A stretch of 64,000 nt of DNA from Betaproteobacteria bacterium SCN2 (GCA_008923285.1 WBSG01000027.1:434752-498751); one strand, 5' to 3'. Numbered from the stretch's first letter, positions 12,153 through 21,588 are shown. Program-made: numbers and translations. Notes: generated from the letters alone by a model not told the origin.

Positions 12153-13426
12153 CAAACCGCTTCGCCCCACACCGAATAAACCGGGTCGGACCATTGCATC
12201 TGGCTGGCATACTTGTCGTCCCGCGGTCGCGGCAAGCCAGTGAGCGAGAACGTCTTCAGATTGGCGAAGCGCCCGCTTTCGAGGAAATATTCCAGCACCA
12301 GGCCCATGCGCTCGAAGGGATGCAGATCCGCCCAGATGCCGATCGCCTTGGGCGGGAACCAGCGATTGGAAAAGGTGACGATGAACTTGCCGCCCGGCCT
12401 CAACACTCGCGCCACTTCGCGAAACACCTCGAACGGGCGCACCAGATATTCGACGGAAACGGTGCACACCACCGCGTCGAAATCGGCATCCGGAAAAGGC
12501 AGGCGGGATTCACGGTTGAGGTCATGCACGACGCGTCGGGAAAGCATTTCGTTCGCCGCCAGTTCGTCTTCATTCATGCCAAGCCCGGTGACTGCCGACA
12601 GTTCCAGCGCGGCATCGAGATGGGAATTCATCGACGACATCAGGTCGAGCACGCGCGCGCCCTTGGCTATCAAGCGCGCGTAATGGCGCCTGACCTGCTT
12701 CAGCGCGGTGCTGTCCAGATGATCGACGAAGCGGGGGCGCGTGTAGAAAAGGCCGTCATCGTCTTCATCGCCGCGAGCAAACGGGCTGTCAGCAAAAAAA
12801 TCCGTGGGCTGGCCGCGCCAGCGTGCCTGCATGCCGGGGCCGTTGCCGGCGATGATCTGCTGCACGTCCTGCGCGCGGCCGCCGCGCTCGCTCGCCACCT
12901 CGCGGATGTCGAGTATGTTGGCACTCAGCGTCAGTTCATGGCCTGCCAGCGGATGGCCAAGATCGACCGTCAAGGTCTCGCCGTTCACGGCTCCGACGCG
13001 AAACGGAGTGAAATCCTCGCTGTAGATGTCGCGCACCCCGGCAATGTAGCCCTTGGGATAAAAACGCCCGGCGCGGGGTTCGACGACAAGATTCTTGCGA
13101 TACCGCTTGTTGAAACGCGCCAGCGGGATATCCAGCACATCGCGCGGATTGCTTTCCGCCGTCAGCACGCCTGGCGCCAGCTTGAGGCCGCCGGTCTGCC
13201 CCAGCGGCTTGTCGAGCAGCAGCGCTTCGATTTCAGGCGGCATCCAGTCGCGCCACAAGTTGAGGTTGAAGGCGGCATACACGTCCGTATGCGCCGCTTG
13301 GGCCGAACGCCAGGAAAGCGCGAGTTCGACGTCGGCGAGCGCGTTGCGCCGCGTGCGCTCAAGGCGCGTCGAACCAGCCGCCGACTCGGCGTCTTCCGGA
13401 ACCAGGAAAGCATCGTCGAGCAACAT
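12152..13426 (-). CDS. SlyD-like domain/class I methyltransferase fusion protein
   Basis: A 424-residue protein. Residues about 118-180 resemble the second half of SlyD-type FKBPs, including TPFRVGAV, GHPLAGHELTLSANILDIRE and a preceding RFYPKG, but the FKBP N-terminal half is not evident. From about 250 the protein is a class I SAM-dependent methyltransferase: PFPDADFDAVVCTVSVEYL and VARVLRPGGKFIVTFSNR are typical post-I motifs. Motif I reads ARVLDLMSSMNSHLD instead of a Gly-rich D-x-G-x-G-x-G, which marks a less common subfamily. The substrate is unknown. It is coupled to lolB (TGATG overlap) and lies 6 bp after the TPR lipoprotein, so one transcript is likely. Confidence 0.75.
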   Translation of the reverse strand: MLLDDAFLVPEDAESAAGSTRLERTRRNALADVELALSWRSAQAAHTDVYAAFNLNLWRDWMPPEIEALLLDKPLGQTGGLKLAPGVLTAESNPRDVLDIPLARFNKRYRKNLVVEPRAGRFYPKGYIAGVRDIYSEDFTPFRVGAVNGETLTVDLGHPLAGHELTLSANILDIREVASERGGRAQDVQQIIAGNGPGMQARWRGQPTDFFADSPFARGDEDDDGLFYTRPRFVDHLDSTALKQVRRHYARLIAKGARVLDLMSSMNSHLDAALELSAVTGLGMNEDELAANEMLSRRVVHDLNRESRLPFPDADFDAVVCTVSVEYLVRPFEVFREVARVLRPGGKFIVTFSNRWFPPKAIGIWADLHPFERMGLVLEYFLESGRFANLKTFSLTGLPRPRDDKYASQMQWSDPVYSVWGEAV

Positions 13427-13432
13427 GGGCGA

Positions 13433-15193
13433 CTACTGCTTGAATTTCTTCAACATTTCGATCAGGACTTCATTCTCGGGATGGCTTTGCAGGGAGCCCT
13501 GCCACAGGCGGGACGCCTCATCACGGCTGCCTTTCATCCACAACACCTCGCCCAGGTGGGCGGCGATTTCGGGATCCTGGCGCAGGCGCCAGGCGCGTTC
13601 GAGAAACTCGCGTGCCTTGTCGAGATTGCCCTTGCGGTAATTCAGCCAGCCCATGCTGTCGAGGATGAAGGGGTCCTCGGGCGCCAGCGAAATCGCCTTG
13701 TCGAGCAACTCGGTCGCTTCGGCCAGCCGGTCGGTCTTCTCGACCAGGGTGTAGCCCAGCGCATTGTAGGCATGGGCATAGTCCGGCTTGAGCCGGATGA
13801 CCTTGCGCAGGTCCTCTTCCAGCACATTGAGCTTGTTCAGCTTCTCAGCGGCCATGGCGCGGTCGTATAGCAGGTCTACATGGTCCGGCCGCTCCCTGAC
13901 CGCCGCGTCCAGCAGCGTGAAGACGCCGGCATGGTCTTTTGCCTCGCGCAGCAGATCGGCCTCCGCCTGGATGAGCTGGACCTTCTGCACATCATTGGTC
14001 GGGCTGATCGTCTTGAGCACGCCGCGCGCCTCCTCCAGCCTGCCCTGCCGTGCATGCATCGAGGCAAGACGGGTGCGGGAGGCGACCAGATATTCGCCGC
14101 TATCAATCGACAGGTAGTAGCCAGCCGCCGCTTCGTAGTCCTTGCGCTGTTCGGCCACCTGGCCAAGGTAATAGCGCACCGTGCCGCCATCATCCTGGCC
14201 GAGTTCCAGCGCTCGCTTGAGATGGCGCTCGGCCTCCTCCGGCTTTGCCATCTGCAGCGACAGCAAGCCCGCGGCCATGGCGACATCCGCGCTGTTCGGC
14301 AGTTCGTCGGCAAGGCGGGTGAACTGCCTGTGGGCCTCGTCGAACTGGTTGTCGCTCACCAGCATGCGCGCATAGGTCAGGCGGACATCCTGGGCGTCCG
14401 GATGCCTGGCGAGAAACGCCTTGAGGAATTCCTGGGCATGGGCGCGTGAAGTCCTGGCCAGCAACTGCGCGCGCAGCAGCGCCGCCGGTTCCCAGCCCGG
14501 CTTAAGGCGGTCTGCCAGCATGAGCGCCTCCTCCGCCTCCTGTGCTAAGCCCGCCTGCAGGGCGGCATGGGCCAGGGCATAGCGCGCCTCGGCCGATTGC
14601 GGGTGTTTTTGTGCAAGCGCCTTCACCACCCGATGGACCGCCGCCGGATCGCGGCTCTTGGCGAACAGTGCGGGCAGCTGCATGAAGCCCGCTTGCGGAT
14701 CGGGGTCGTCGAGCAGCTTTTCCAGATAAGGCTCGGCTTCGGCGATCTGCCCATGGGCGATCATCATCACCACCAGGGTCTGCAAGGCGCGGCTGGAGTC
14801 CGGCTCCAGTTCGAGCCAGAGCCGGCTCAATTCCAGCGCCGCCGCCTGGTCCCGGCTATACAGGGCGATTTCGGTCGCGCGCCTGATCACGCGCGGATCG
14901 CGGGTCTTGCGCGCAAGGTCGAGATAGCCCTCCTTGGCCAGGCTGAGCATGCCGCGCTGACCCGCGATCTCGGCAACCAGGAACTGGAACAGCAGATCGT
15001 CGCTGAGTTCGATCAGCGGCAGCGCAGGCTCGGCCTGCACATCCGCCGTGCTTGCCGGGACGTCCGCCGTGCTTGCCGGCGCGGCCACCGGCGGCGCGAC
15101 ATCGGGCTGCGCGGGCGCAGCGACAAGCCGCTGCTGCGCACAGCCGGACAGGATCAGTCCGCACATCACAAGCAAAAGGGTCAGGCGAGGCAT
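13433..15193 (-). CDS. TPR-repeat lipoprotein
   Basis: A 586-residue protein with a lipoprotein signal peptide (LLLVMCGLILSGC, Cys about residue 18), an Ala/Pro-rich linker and then many tetratricopeptide repeats to the C terminus (for example YAHAYNALGYTLVEKTDRLAEA and DPFILDSMGWLNYRKGNLD). It is the head of the group with the methyltransferase, lolB and ispE; a TPR protein before lolB is common in betaproteobacteria. An envelope-assembly scaffold role is inferred; the exact partner is unknown. Confidence 0.85.
   Translation of the reverse strand: MPRLTLLLVMCGLILSGCAQQRLVAAPAQPDVAPPVAAPASTADVPASTADVQAEPALPLIELSDDLLFQFLVAEIAGQRGMLSLAKEGYLDLARKTRDPRVIRRATEIALYSRDQAAALELSRLWLELEPDSSRALQTLVVMMIAHGQIAEAEPYLEKLLDDPDPQAGFMQLPALFAKSRDPAAVHRVVKALAQKHPQSAEARYALAHAALQAGLAQEAEEALMLADRLKPGWEPAALLRAQLLARTSRAHAQEFLKAFLARHPDAQDVRLTYARMLVSDNQFDEAHRQFTRLADELPNSADVAMAAGLLSLQMAKPEEAERHLKRALELGQDDGGTVRYYLGQVAEQRKDYEAAAGYYLSIDSGEYLVASRTRLASMHARQGRLEEARGVLKTISPTNDVQKVQLIQAEADLLREAKDHAGVFTLLDAAVRERPDHVDLLYDRAMAAEKLNKLNVLEEDLRKVIRLKPDYAHAYNALGYTLVEKTDRLAEATELLDKAISLAPEDPFILDSMGWLNYRKGNLDKAREFLERAWRLRQDPEIAAHLGEVLWMKGSRDEASRLWQGSLQSHPENEVLIEMLKKFKQ
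15039..15080. repeat. two-copy 21-bp tandem repeat in the TPR lipoprotein gene
   Basis: Two nearly identical 21-bp units (15039-15059 and 15060-15080) duplicate the residues PASTADV in the linker after the lipid-anchored Cys. The repeat keeps the frame and probably arose by replication slippage in a length-tolerant linker. Confidence 0.7.
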
Positions 15194-15225
15194 GGCAATT
15201 CCAGTGAACTAGCACGTTATTGGAA

Positions 15226-16005
15226 TCATTTTAGCCCCAAGCGTTCCCTCCCAGACCGCCACACGGGCATAAATGCGAACGCGAACACCAGGGCGACCAG
15301 GGCCAGGGCGCACACCACGGTAGCGCCGGAAGGCAGGTCGAGCAGGGCGGACAAGACGAGCCCCGCGGCATAGCCCAGGAAGCCGATGCCCCAGCCGGCC
15401 GCCAGGGCGGGCCAGCCCGCGAGGCGCCTTGCCGCAAGCGCCGGCACGATCAGGCTGGCAAACACCAGGTACACCCCGACCACCTGCACCGAGGCGGTGA
15501 TCGCGACGGCGAACAGCAGATAGAAGCCAAGCGGCGAATGCCTGAGCCCGCCCAGCCAGGCCAGCAGCACGGCGCCGTTGACCAGCGCCAGCAGCGGCAG
15601 GTCACCCCAGCCGGTCCAGAGTATCTGCCCCACCAGCATCTGCTGCAAATGCTCGCCGCCGTGCGCATCATGCGCCAGCATGAGGATGGCCGCGGAAGCC
15701 ACCACCACGAAGGCGACGCCGATGACGGCCTCCTGCACCTGGGGCCATTTTTTCTCGGTGTGGTGCAGCAGCAGGGCCCCTGCGGCAGCCAGGCCAAGCG
15801 CCGCGGCCTGCGTCGCCCACGCGCCTTCCCAATGCATGAAATGGGCGAGAATGACGCCGAGGCCGGCGAATTGCGCGATGGCGATGTCGATGAAGATGAT
15901 GCCGCGCTCGAGCACGCGCATGCCTAGCGGCACATGGCTGGCCAGCACCATCAGGCCGGCCAGCAGAGCCGGGAGCAGGATGCCCCACTCCAGGCCCGTA
16001 CTCAT
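15226..16005 (-). CDS. metal ABC transporter permease (ZnuB/MntB family)
   Basis: Inner-membrane permease of an ABC-3 family metal importer, 259 residues, with about seven or eight hydrophobic helices starting LLPALLAGLMVLASHVPLGM. The family motif ERGIIFIDIAIAQFAGLGVI is seen at about 34-53. It overlaps the binding-protein gene by 4 bp (ATGA). No ATP-binding subunit is found on either side, which is unusual. Zn(II) or Mn(II) cannot be told apart from sequence alone; Zn is favoured by neighbours. Confidence 0.85.
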   Translation of the reverse strand: MSTGLEWGILLPALLAGLMVLASHVPLGMRVLERGIIFIDIAIAQFAGLGVILAHFMHWEGAWATQAAALGLAAAGALLLHHTEKKWPQVQEAVIGVAFVVVASAAILMLAHDAHGGEHLQQMLVGQILWTGWGDLPLLALVNGAVLLAWLGGLRHSPLGFYLLFAVAITASVQVVGVYLVFASLIVPALAARRLAGWPALAAGWGIGFLGYAAGLVLSALLDLPSGATVVCALALVALVFAFAFMPVWRSGRERLGLK

Positions 16006-16910
16006 TTCAGCGCACCGAGCAAGCGGTCGATCAACTCGTCATACAGGCCGAACAAATCCTTCGCCGCCGCCGAGGCGCCCACGGTATAAGGCAACTCGAC
16101 AGCGGGCGCGCCGGTGCGCTGCGCGAGCCAGCGGCTGGCGCGCGGCGACTCGTAGCTGGCGTGAAGAATCATTTTCACCGGCTGCTCCCTGACCTTCGCC
16201 AGCACCTCGCCCAGATAGGCGACCGACGGATCCACGCCGGGCTTGGGTTCGAGCGTGACGTCCGCCTTCATGCCCAGCCAGTTCGCCAGATAGTTCAAGT
16301 TCTTGTGGTGGGTGGCGACAGGCACGCCCCTGAGTGCAACGCCAGCCGCCTGCCAGCGCGCCATGGCCTGCTGCCAGCGGTTCTGGAAATCGCGGTTGCG
16401 CGCCGCGTAGTGCCCGGCATTGGCGGAATCGATCTGCGCCAGGCGCGCGGCCAGCGCATCCGCCACGCGTGCGATGTTGCGCGGATCGAGGTGGAGGTGC
16501 GGATTGCCCGCGGCATGCACGTCGCCCATCGACCGGTCGACGCTGCGCGGCTTGTCGATCAGACTGACGAACCGCGCCGCCTCAAAATAGCCGGGCTGGC
16601 CGGCCTGGATGCGGGCGTTGCCCGATTCACGCTGCAGCAGCGGGAGCCAGCCGACTTCCAGCTCGGCGCCGGTGCAGACCAGCAGATCGGCATTGCGCGC
16701 CCGCGCGATGAGGCTGGGGCGCGCCTCGATGCGATGCGGATCCTGTTTCGCCGAGGTGGCCGACGATACGCTCGCCTTGTCGCCTGCCAGTTCCTGGGTC
16801 AGTGCGGCCCACTCCGGCTCGCAGGCCAGCACCTTGAGCGCGGCGCGCGCGGGCGTTGCCGCCAGCAGCAGCGCACAGGCAGCCAGCAGGAAAAGCCTGA
16901 TGGATTTCAT
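16002..16910 (-). CDS. metal ABC transporter substrate-binding protein (ZnuA/cluster A-I)
   Basis: Periplasmic metal-binding protein, 302 residues, with a cleavable signal peptide (ends ATPARA|A). Likely ligands are the His residues in DPHRIEARPS, GNPHLHLDPRN and THHKNLNYLANW, and an acidic residue near the C terminus. The His-rich loop typical of enterobacterial ZnuA is missing. It lies between the permease and a porin and should feed the permease encoded next to it. Confidence 0.88.
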   Translation of the reverse strand: MKSIRLFLLAACALLLAATPARAALKVLACEPEWAALTQELAGDKASVSSATSAKQDPHRIEARPSLIARARNADLLVCTGAELEVGWLPLLQRESGNARIQAGQPGYFEAARFVSLIDKPRSVDRSMGDVHAAGNPHLHLDPRNIARVADALAARLAQIDSANAGHYAARNRDFQNRWQQAMARWQAAGVALRGVPVATHHKNLNYLANWLGMKADVTLEPKPGVDPSVAYLGEVLAKVREQPVKMILHASYESPRASRWLAQRTGAPAVELPYTVGASAAAKDLFGLYDELIDRLLGALK

Positions 16911-16922
16911 GGCACGCTCTCC

Positions 16923-18275
16923 TTAAAACTTGTGGGCGCCATGCGCGCCCAGGCTGTGGATGTACTGCACGGTGACCTGGTTGTCGGTCAATCCCTGCTC
17001 GGCCCTGTCCTGCGCCAGTTGCAGGCGCAGCCGCGAGAATTCGCTGGGGTTGTAATCCACCATCAGGCTGTGGCGCCTGGGCGTGAAATCGGGCCGGGAC
17101 AGCACGCCGCTGAACTCCGGGCCGAAATTGACCGAGCCGATGTTCAGGCTGTCGTAGCGATAGCCCACTCGCCACTGCGGGTGGAACTGGTACACCCCCT
17201 GCGCATACCAGCCGGACTGGCGTGCGCGATAGTCGCCGGCAATGCCGCCAGCGCAGGCGCCCCCATCGCCGGAATTGTCCTCGCATTCGAGTTCGCCGCG
17301 TTCGCTGCGGCGCACATACTCGGCCTGGAACTTGAAATTCCGGTACTTGGGATTGCCGTCCGGCGCCCATTTCCAGACCAGATCGGCAATCCAGTAGCGG
17401 CTCTTGCCGCTGAAGAAGGTCTCGGCTTCTGCATCGTTGTCGTCATCCCAGTGGCCCTCGCGGCCGTCCGCGCGCACGCTGAGATACGACAGGCCGGCGC
17501 GCCAGGAATGGCTGTCGCCGAGGTCGTCGCCGATGTGGGCGAACAGCGCCTGGCTGCCCAGCCGGTTGCGATCACTCCAGTCTGCGCCCTGGCCGATTTC
17601 AGCGCCGAACTCGAGGAACATGGGCGTGGGCGCCACCCACTTCACCTGCAGGCCGTCCTGGCCGTAGTGCTCGCCGAGCATGGCGGCGTAGGCGAGGTTC
17701 TGGTTGGCGAAGTCCCAGGCGTGCGGATGGAATTCATTGGCATAGCCGATTCCCGAGAGAAAACGCCCGCCCTTGACGGTGAAGCCGTGGCCGAGCGCGG
17801 TCGTCTGCACCCAGGCTTCCTCGGTCTCGACTTCGCCGTCGGCGATGGCGAAATTGGCATAGCCGCGGAAATAGGGATCGATGCCGGCGCCCAGCGCCAG
17901 TTCGGTATGGTCGAGCGAAAAGCCCTTGCCGCTGCCGTGCGCATGGCCGGCCGGCAGGAAACCGGTGATGTGGCCGTCGCCCTTGGCGTTGTGATAACGC
18001 CCCTGCAGGATCAGCGACACTTCCGGGTTCATGCCGCTCGCCGCCGCAAGCGGCGCGCTGGCGGCCGTAGCCTGCGCGGCCTCGCCTTCGGCGGACTGCG
18101 CACTGGCCTCGGCCGACTTGACCCGGCTTTCCAGGTCGGCGATGCGGGCCTCGTAGGCCGCCTTCATCTGGCGGATTTCATCTTTCATGGCCGCCCACTC
18201 GGCATCGGAAACGGCGTGGGCGGGGGACGCAAAAAGGCTGGCGATGGCTGCCGCCATCAGTGCAGGTTTGAACAT
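16923..18275 (-). CDS. outer-membrane porin-like protein of the metal-uptake cluster
   Basis: A 450-residue protein. The ATG at 18275 (MFKPALMAAAIASLFASPAH) gives a clear signal peptide; a longer frame adds unrelated residues. Residues about 25-60 form a short coiled coil (EWAAMKDEIRQMKAAYEARI), as in trimeric or peptidoglycan-tethered porins, followed by an amphipathic barrel-like domain that ends in Phe (GAHGAHKF). A His-rich loop (AGHAHGSG) is present. Position directly before the binding-protein gene suggests it is the outer-membrane metal entry porin; no family name can be given with certainty. Confidence 0.65.
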   Translation of the reverse strand: MFKPALMAAAIASLFASPAHAVSDAEWAAMKDEIRQMKAAYEARIADLESRVKSAEASAQSAEGEAAQATAASAPLAAASGMNPEVSLILQGRYHNAKGDGHITGFLPAGHAHGSGKGFSLDHTELALGAGIDPYFRGYANFAIADGEVETEEAWVQTTALGHGFTVKGGRFLSGIGYANEFHPHAWDFANQNLAYAAMLGEHYGQDGLQVKWVAPTPMFLEFGAEIGQGADWSDRNRLGSQALFAHIGDDLGDSHSWRAGLSYLSVRADGREGHWDDDNDAEAETFFSGKSRYWIADLVWKWAPDGNPKYRNFKFQAEYVRRSERGELECEDNSGDGGACAGGIAGDYRARQSGWYAQGVYQFHPQWRVGYRYDSLNIGSVNFGPEFSGVLSRPDFTPRRHSLMVDYNPSEFSRLRLQLAQDRAEQGLTDNQVTVQYIHSLGAHGAHKF

Positions 18276-18347
18276 GTTTTTTCCTTGAATCAAGCAATGC
18301 AAGACACCGGCGCGGTCATCCGCGTCGGTACGGTTCATGAAGATTGA

Positions 18348-18656
18348 TCAGGAAAAAACGGGAGGTGCGCGGGCGTGCGCGTGGATGACGGCCCTGGACG
18401 CTTGCACTGCGGCATGCGTTTCAGGCACTTCGTGGCGTGCGGCGCAATCAGGCAAGGCCGGCGGGACGGGCATGGGCGCGGTGCCGGCAAGCTGGGCATA
18501 GCCCACGCAAAGATCGCAGGCCGCATGCGGCGGCACGCCCTGTTCACTGCCGTGGCGCTCGGCCGCCAGATGGGAAACGGCGTGCGCGCTCAGCCCTGCC
18601 TGGCTGAACAGGAAAGCGAATACCAGCAGGAAGGCATGCAGGGCGCGACGCATCAA
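18348..18656 (-). CDS. small secreted Cys/His protein (DUF2946-like)
   Basis: A 102-residue protein with a signal peptide (ALHAFLLVFAFLFSQAGLSA), a CDLC motif at about residues 47-50, several His residues and a C-terminal ARAPP motif, all features of DUF2946 proteins often found near metal transport genes. It is the first gene of the metal cluster, 72 bp before the porin. A role in metal sensing or handling in the periplasm is inferred. Confidence 0.6.
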   Translation of the reverse strand: MMRRALHAFLLVFAFLFSQAGLSAHAVSHLAAERHGSEQGVPPHAACDLCVGYAQLAGTAPMPVPPALPDCAARHEVPETHAAVQASRAVIHAHARAPPVFS

Positions 18657-18702
18657 ATTATTCTACACTCGCTGGCCCAGACTTTGTACTCGCCAACCAG
18701 CC

Positions 18703-19515
18703 ATGCCCGAACTGCCCGAAGTCGAAACCACCCGGCGCGGCCTCGAACCACGCCTCGATGGAAAAATTCTCGAAGCTGTCGAAATCCGCGACCGCCGCCT
18801 GCGCTGGCCGATTCCGGCGGAGCTCGGCGCGCGTCTCGCCGGCAGGCGGCTGCTATCCATCAAGCGGCGCGGCAAATACCTGCTGTTCGATTTCGGCGGG
18901 CTGTGGCAGATCGTGCACCTGGGCATGTCGGGCAGCCTGCGCTTCGTCGGACGCGACGAGCCGGCGGCGCTGCACGACCACGTCGACTGGCGGTTCAGTG
19001 GCGGCGAAACCCTGCGGTTGCGCGACCCGCGCCGCTTCGGCGCGGTATTGCTGAGCGACGACCCGGCCAGCCATCCCCTGCTTGCGCATCTCGGGCCGGA
19101 GCCACTGACCGCCGACTTCACCGCCGCGCACCTCCACGCCGCCTGCCACGGCCGCAAGACCGCGATCAAGAACCTGGTCATGGACAGCCGGGTCGTGGTG
19201 GGCGTCGGCAACATCTATGCTTCCGAATCCCTGTTCCGCGCCGGCATCCGCCCCGGCCGCGCCGCCGGCAGGCTGACGCGCGCCGAATGCGGCAGGCTCG
19301 CCGATGCCATCAAGGCCACGCTGCAGAACGCCGTCGATGCCGGCGGCAGTTCGCTGCGCGATTACGTGGCCGCCGATGGCGCGCTGGGCTATTTCCAGCT
19401 GCATACCCGGGTTTATGACCGCGCCGGCCTGCCCTGCAAGGCCTGCGGCACGCCGATCAAGAAGCTCGTCACCGGCCAGCGCTCCACGTTCTACTGCCCG
19501 GCCTGCCAGAAATAG
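18703..19515 (+). CDS. mutM: formamidopyrimidine-DNA glycosylase
   Basis: Bifunctional base-excision enzyme for 8-oxoguanine. It has 270 residues. The catalytic N-terminal Pro is in MPELPEVETTRRGLEPRL; the helix-two-turn-helix has VVGVGNIYASESLF; the C-terminal zinc finger has CKACGTPI and FYCPACQK. It is divergent from the metal-uptake cluster with 46 bp between and is followed by the dynamin-like gene. Confidence 0.98.
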   Translation: MPELPEVETTRRGLEPRLDGKILEAVEIRDRRLRWPIPAELGARLAGRRLLSIKRRGKYLLFDFGGLWQIVHLGMSGSLRFVGRDEPAALHDHVDWRFSGGETLRLRDPRRFGAVLLSDDPASHPLLAHLGPEPLTADFTAAHLHAACHGRKTAIKNLVMDSRVVVGVGNIYASESLFRAGIRPGRAAGRLTRAECGRLADAIKATLQNAVDAGGSSLRDYVAADGALGYFQLHTRVYDRAGLPCKACGTPIKKLVTGQRSTFYCPACQK

Positions 19516-19602
19516 GCCCTTGATCAACCGACCGACGGCCCTCAAGATGTCAGGCTGCCGGCCGTTACCACTTACGTCAGGCAGAAAAATCCCGCACAAA
19601 TC

Positions 19603-21567
19603 ATGTCCGCCACCCTGGTTTCCGAATTCGAGCACTACAGCAACTGGCGCAACGGCGTCTCCGAGCGCATCCTGGCCTTGCGCGACTGGCTGTCGGCGCA
19701 GGAGCTGAACGACGCCGAAACCGACCTCAAGCTGAAACAGCTGCTCGAACGCCTGGAAGAAGACCGTCTCAACGTGGCTTTCGTGGCCGAGTTCTCGCGC
19801 GGCAAGTCCGAGCTCATCAACGCGATCTTCTTTTCCGACTACCGGCAGCGCGTGCTGCCGTCCGCGGCCGGACGCACCACCATGTGCCCCACCGAGCTTT
19901 TCTTCGAGCCCGGCAGCCCCGCCTCGATCAAGCTCCTGCCGATCCAGACCAAGTCGCGTGAAGGCACGGTGTCCGATTTCAAGCGCCACCCCGACGAATG
20001 GACCACGCTGCCGCTGGACGTGGGTTCGGCCGAGCAGATGCGCGAAACCCTTTCCCGCCTGTCCGACACGCTGCAGGTGTCCGGCGACATCGCCGCCGAC
20101 TACGGCCTCATCAATCCCGACGACGAGGAAACGGCGCGCGCGCTCGCGCGCGACGGCACGGTGGAAATCCCGCGCTGGCGCCATGCATTGATCAACTTTC
20201 CGCACCCGCTGCTGGAAAAGGGCCTGGTCATCCTCGACACGCCCGGCCTGAATGCCATCGGCACCGAGCCGGAACTGACCCTCAACCTGCTGCCCAGCGC
20301 GCACGCGGTGCTGTTCATCCTGGCTGCCGACACCGGCGTCACCAAGAGCGACATCGAAATCTGGCGCAAACACATTGCCCCGCTGCAAGGCGCGAGCCGC
20401 GGCCGGCTGGTGGTGCTGAACAAGATCGACGGCCTGTGGGACGACCTCAAGAGCACCGAGCAGGTCAATGCCGAAATCGCCAAGCAGGTGCGCGTGAGCG
20501 CGGCCCAGCTGGAGCTGCCCGAAGCGCAGGTCTACCCGGTTTCGGCGCAGAAGGCGCTGGTGGCCAAGGTGCAGCACAACCCCGCGCTGCTGGAAAAAAG
20601 TCGCCTGCCAGAACTGGAAGCGGCGCTGACCGCCGAGCTCATTCCGTTCAAACAGGAGCTCGTGCGCCAGTCGACCCACGGCGCCATCGAGGACGTGGTG
20701 GTGAAGACCACCGAGCTGCTCGAAGTGCGCCTCGCCAACATCCAGGACCAGGTCGAGGAACTGGGCGGCCTGCGCGGCAAGAACCGCGACGTGGTCGCGC
20801 AGATCATGGACAAGGTCAACCAGGAAACCCGGCAGTTCGAGAAGGGCATGAACCAGTTCAAGGCCCTGCGCACGATCTTCGCCCACCATGCCGGCAAGCT
20901 GAGGAAGCACCTCGGCATGCAGCGCCTGCACGCCGAGGTGAAGAAAACCCGCAACGACATGGAGAACAGCCGTTTTTCACGCGAAATGCGCGACGCCATG
21001 CTCGGCTTCTTCTCCGCCATGAAGGGCAACCTGTCCAAGGCCGGCCACCAGGTGGACGAAATCCAGACCATGATGACCGCGATGTACCGCAAGTTCAGCG
21101 ACGAGCACGGCCTCTCCGCGGTCAGCCCGCCCGGGCACAATCTGGTCCGCTTCCACAAGGAAATCGAGCGCCTCGAACGCATCTTCAACGAACGCTTCAA
21201 CACCGTGCTGCAGATGCTGACCCAGGGCCAGCAAAGCCTCACCGCCAAGTTCTTCGAAACCCTCGCCAGCCGCGTGGTGCACGTGTACGAGATCGCCAAC
21301 CGCGAAACCGAATCCTGGCTGAAGGCCCTGATCGCGCCGATGGAAACCCAGGTACGCGAGCACCAGCTCCAGCTGAAGCGCCGGCTGGAAAGCGTGCAGC
21401 GCATCCACGACGCGACCGAGACGCTCGAAGAACGCATCCGTGAACTCGAAGCGAACGCACAGGCCACCGAGCAGCAGATGGAACAGCTGGCCAGCCTCAA
21501 CCTGCGTGTCAGCCAGGCCCTCGCCGACAGCGGCGACACCTCGGTCCGTATGGGGAAAACGGCCTGA
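19603..21567 (+). CDS. bacterial dynamin-like GTPase
   Basis: A 654-residue dynamin-family GTPase. The P-loop reads AEFSRGKSELINAIFF (about 66-81), with Ala replacing the first Gly of the usual GxxxxGKS; G3 is LDTPGLNAIG and G4 is VVLNKIDG. The C-terminal half is rich in coiled-coil helices, including ETLEERIRELEANAQATEQQ near the end. Such proteins act in membrane remodelling or stress protection. It follows mutM and ends at a strong terminator. Confidence 0.85.
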   Translation: MSATLVSEFEHYSNWRNGVSERILALRDWLSAQELNDAETDLKLKQLLERLEEDRLNVAFVAEFSRGKSELINAIFFSDYRQRVLPSAAGRTTMCPTELFFEPGSPASIKLLPIQTKSREGTVSDFKRHPDEWTTLPLDVGSAEQMRETLSRLSDTLQVSGDIAADYGLINPDDEETARALARDGTVEIPRWRHALINFPHPLLEKGLVILDTPGLNAIGTEPELTLNLLPSAHAVLFILAADTGVTKSDIEIWRKHIAPLQGASRGRLVVLNKIDGLWDDLKSTEQVNAEIAKQVRVSAAQLELPEAQVYPVSAQKALVAKVQHNPALLEKSRLPELEAALTAELIPFKQELVRQSTHGAIEDVVVKTTELLEVRLANIQDQVEELGGLRGKNRDVVAQIMDKVNQETRQFEKGMNQFKALRTIFAHHAGKLRKHLGMQRLHAEVKKTRNDMENSRFSREMRDAMLGFFSAMKGNLSKAGHQVDEIQTMMTAMYRKFSDEHGLSAVSPPGHNLVRFHKEIERLERIFNERFNTVLQMLTQGQQSLTAKFFETLASRVVHVYEIANRETESWLKALIAPMETQVREHQLQLKRRLESVQRIHDATETLEERIRELEANAQATEQQMEQLASLNLRVSQALADSGDTSVRMGKTA

Positions 21568-21588
21568 CCGCCCCGCTCGCAGGCCAAC

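Noticed and set aside
16161-18347. 728-codon plus-strand frame opposite the metal-uptake genes
   Set aside because: Shadow of the znuA-like and porin-like genes, which have signal peptides and recognised domains.
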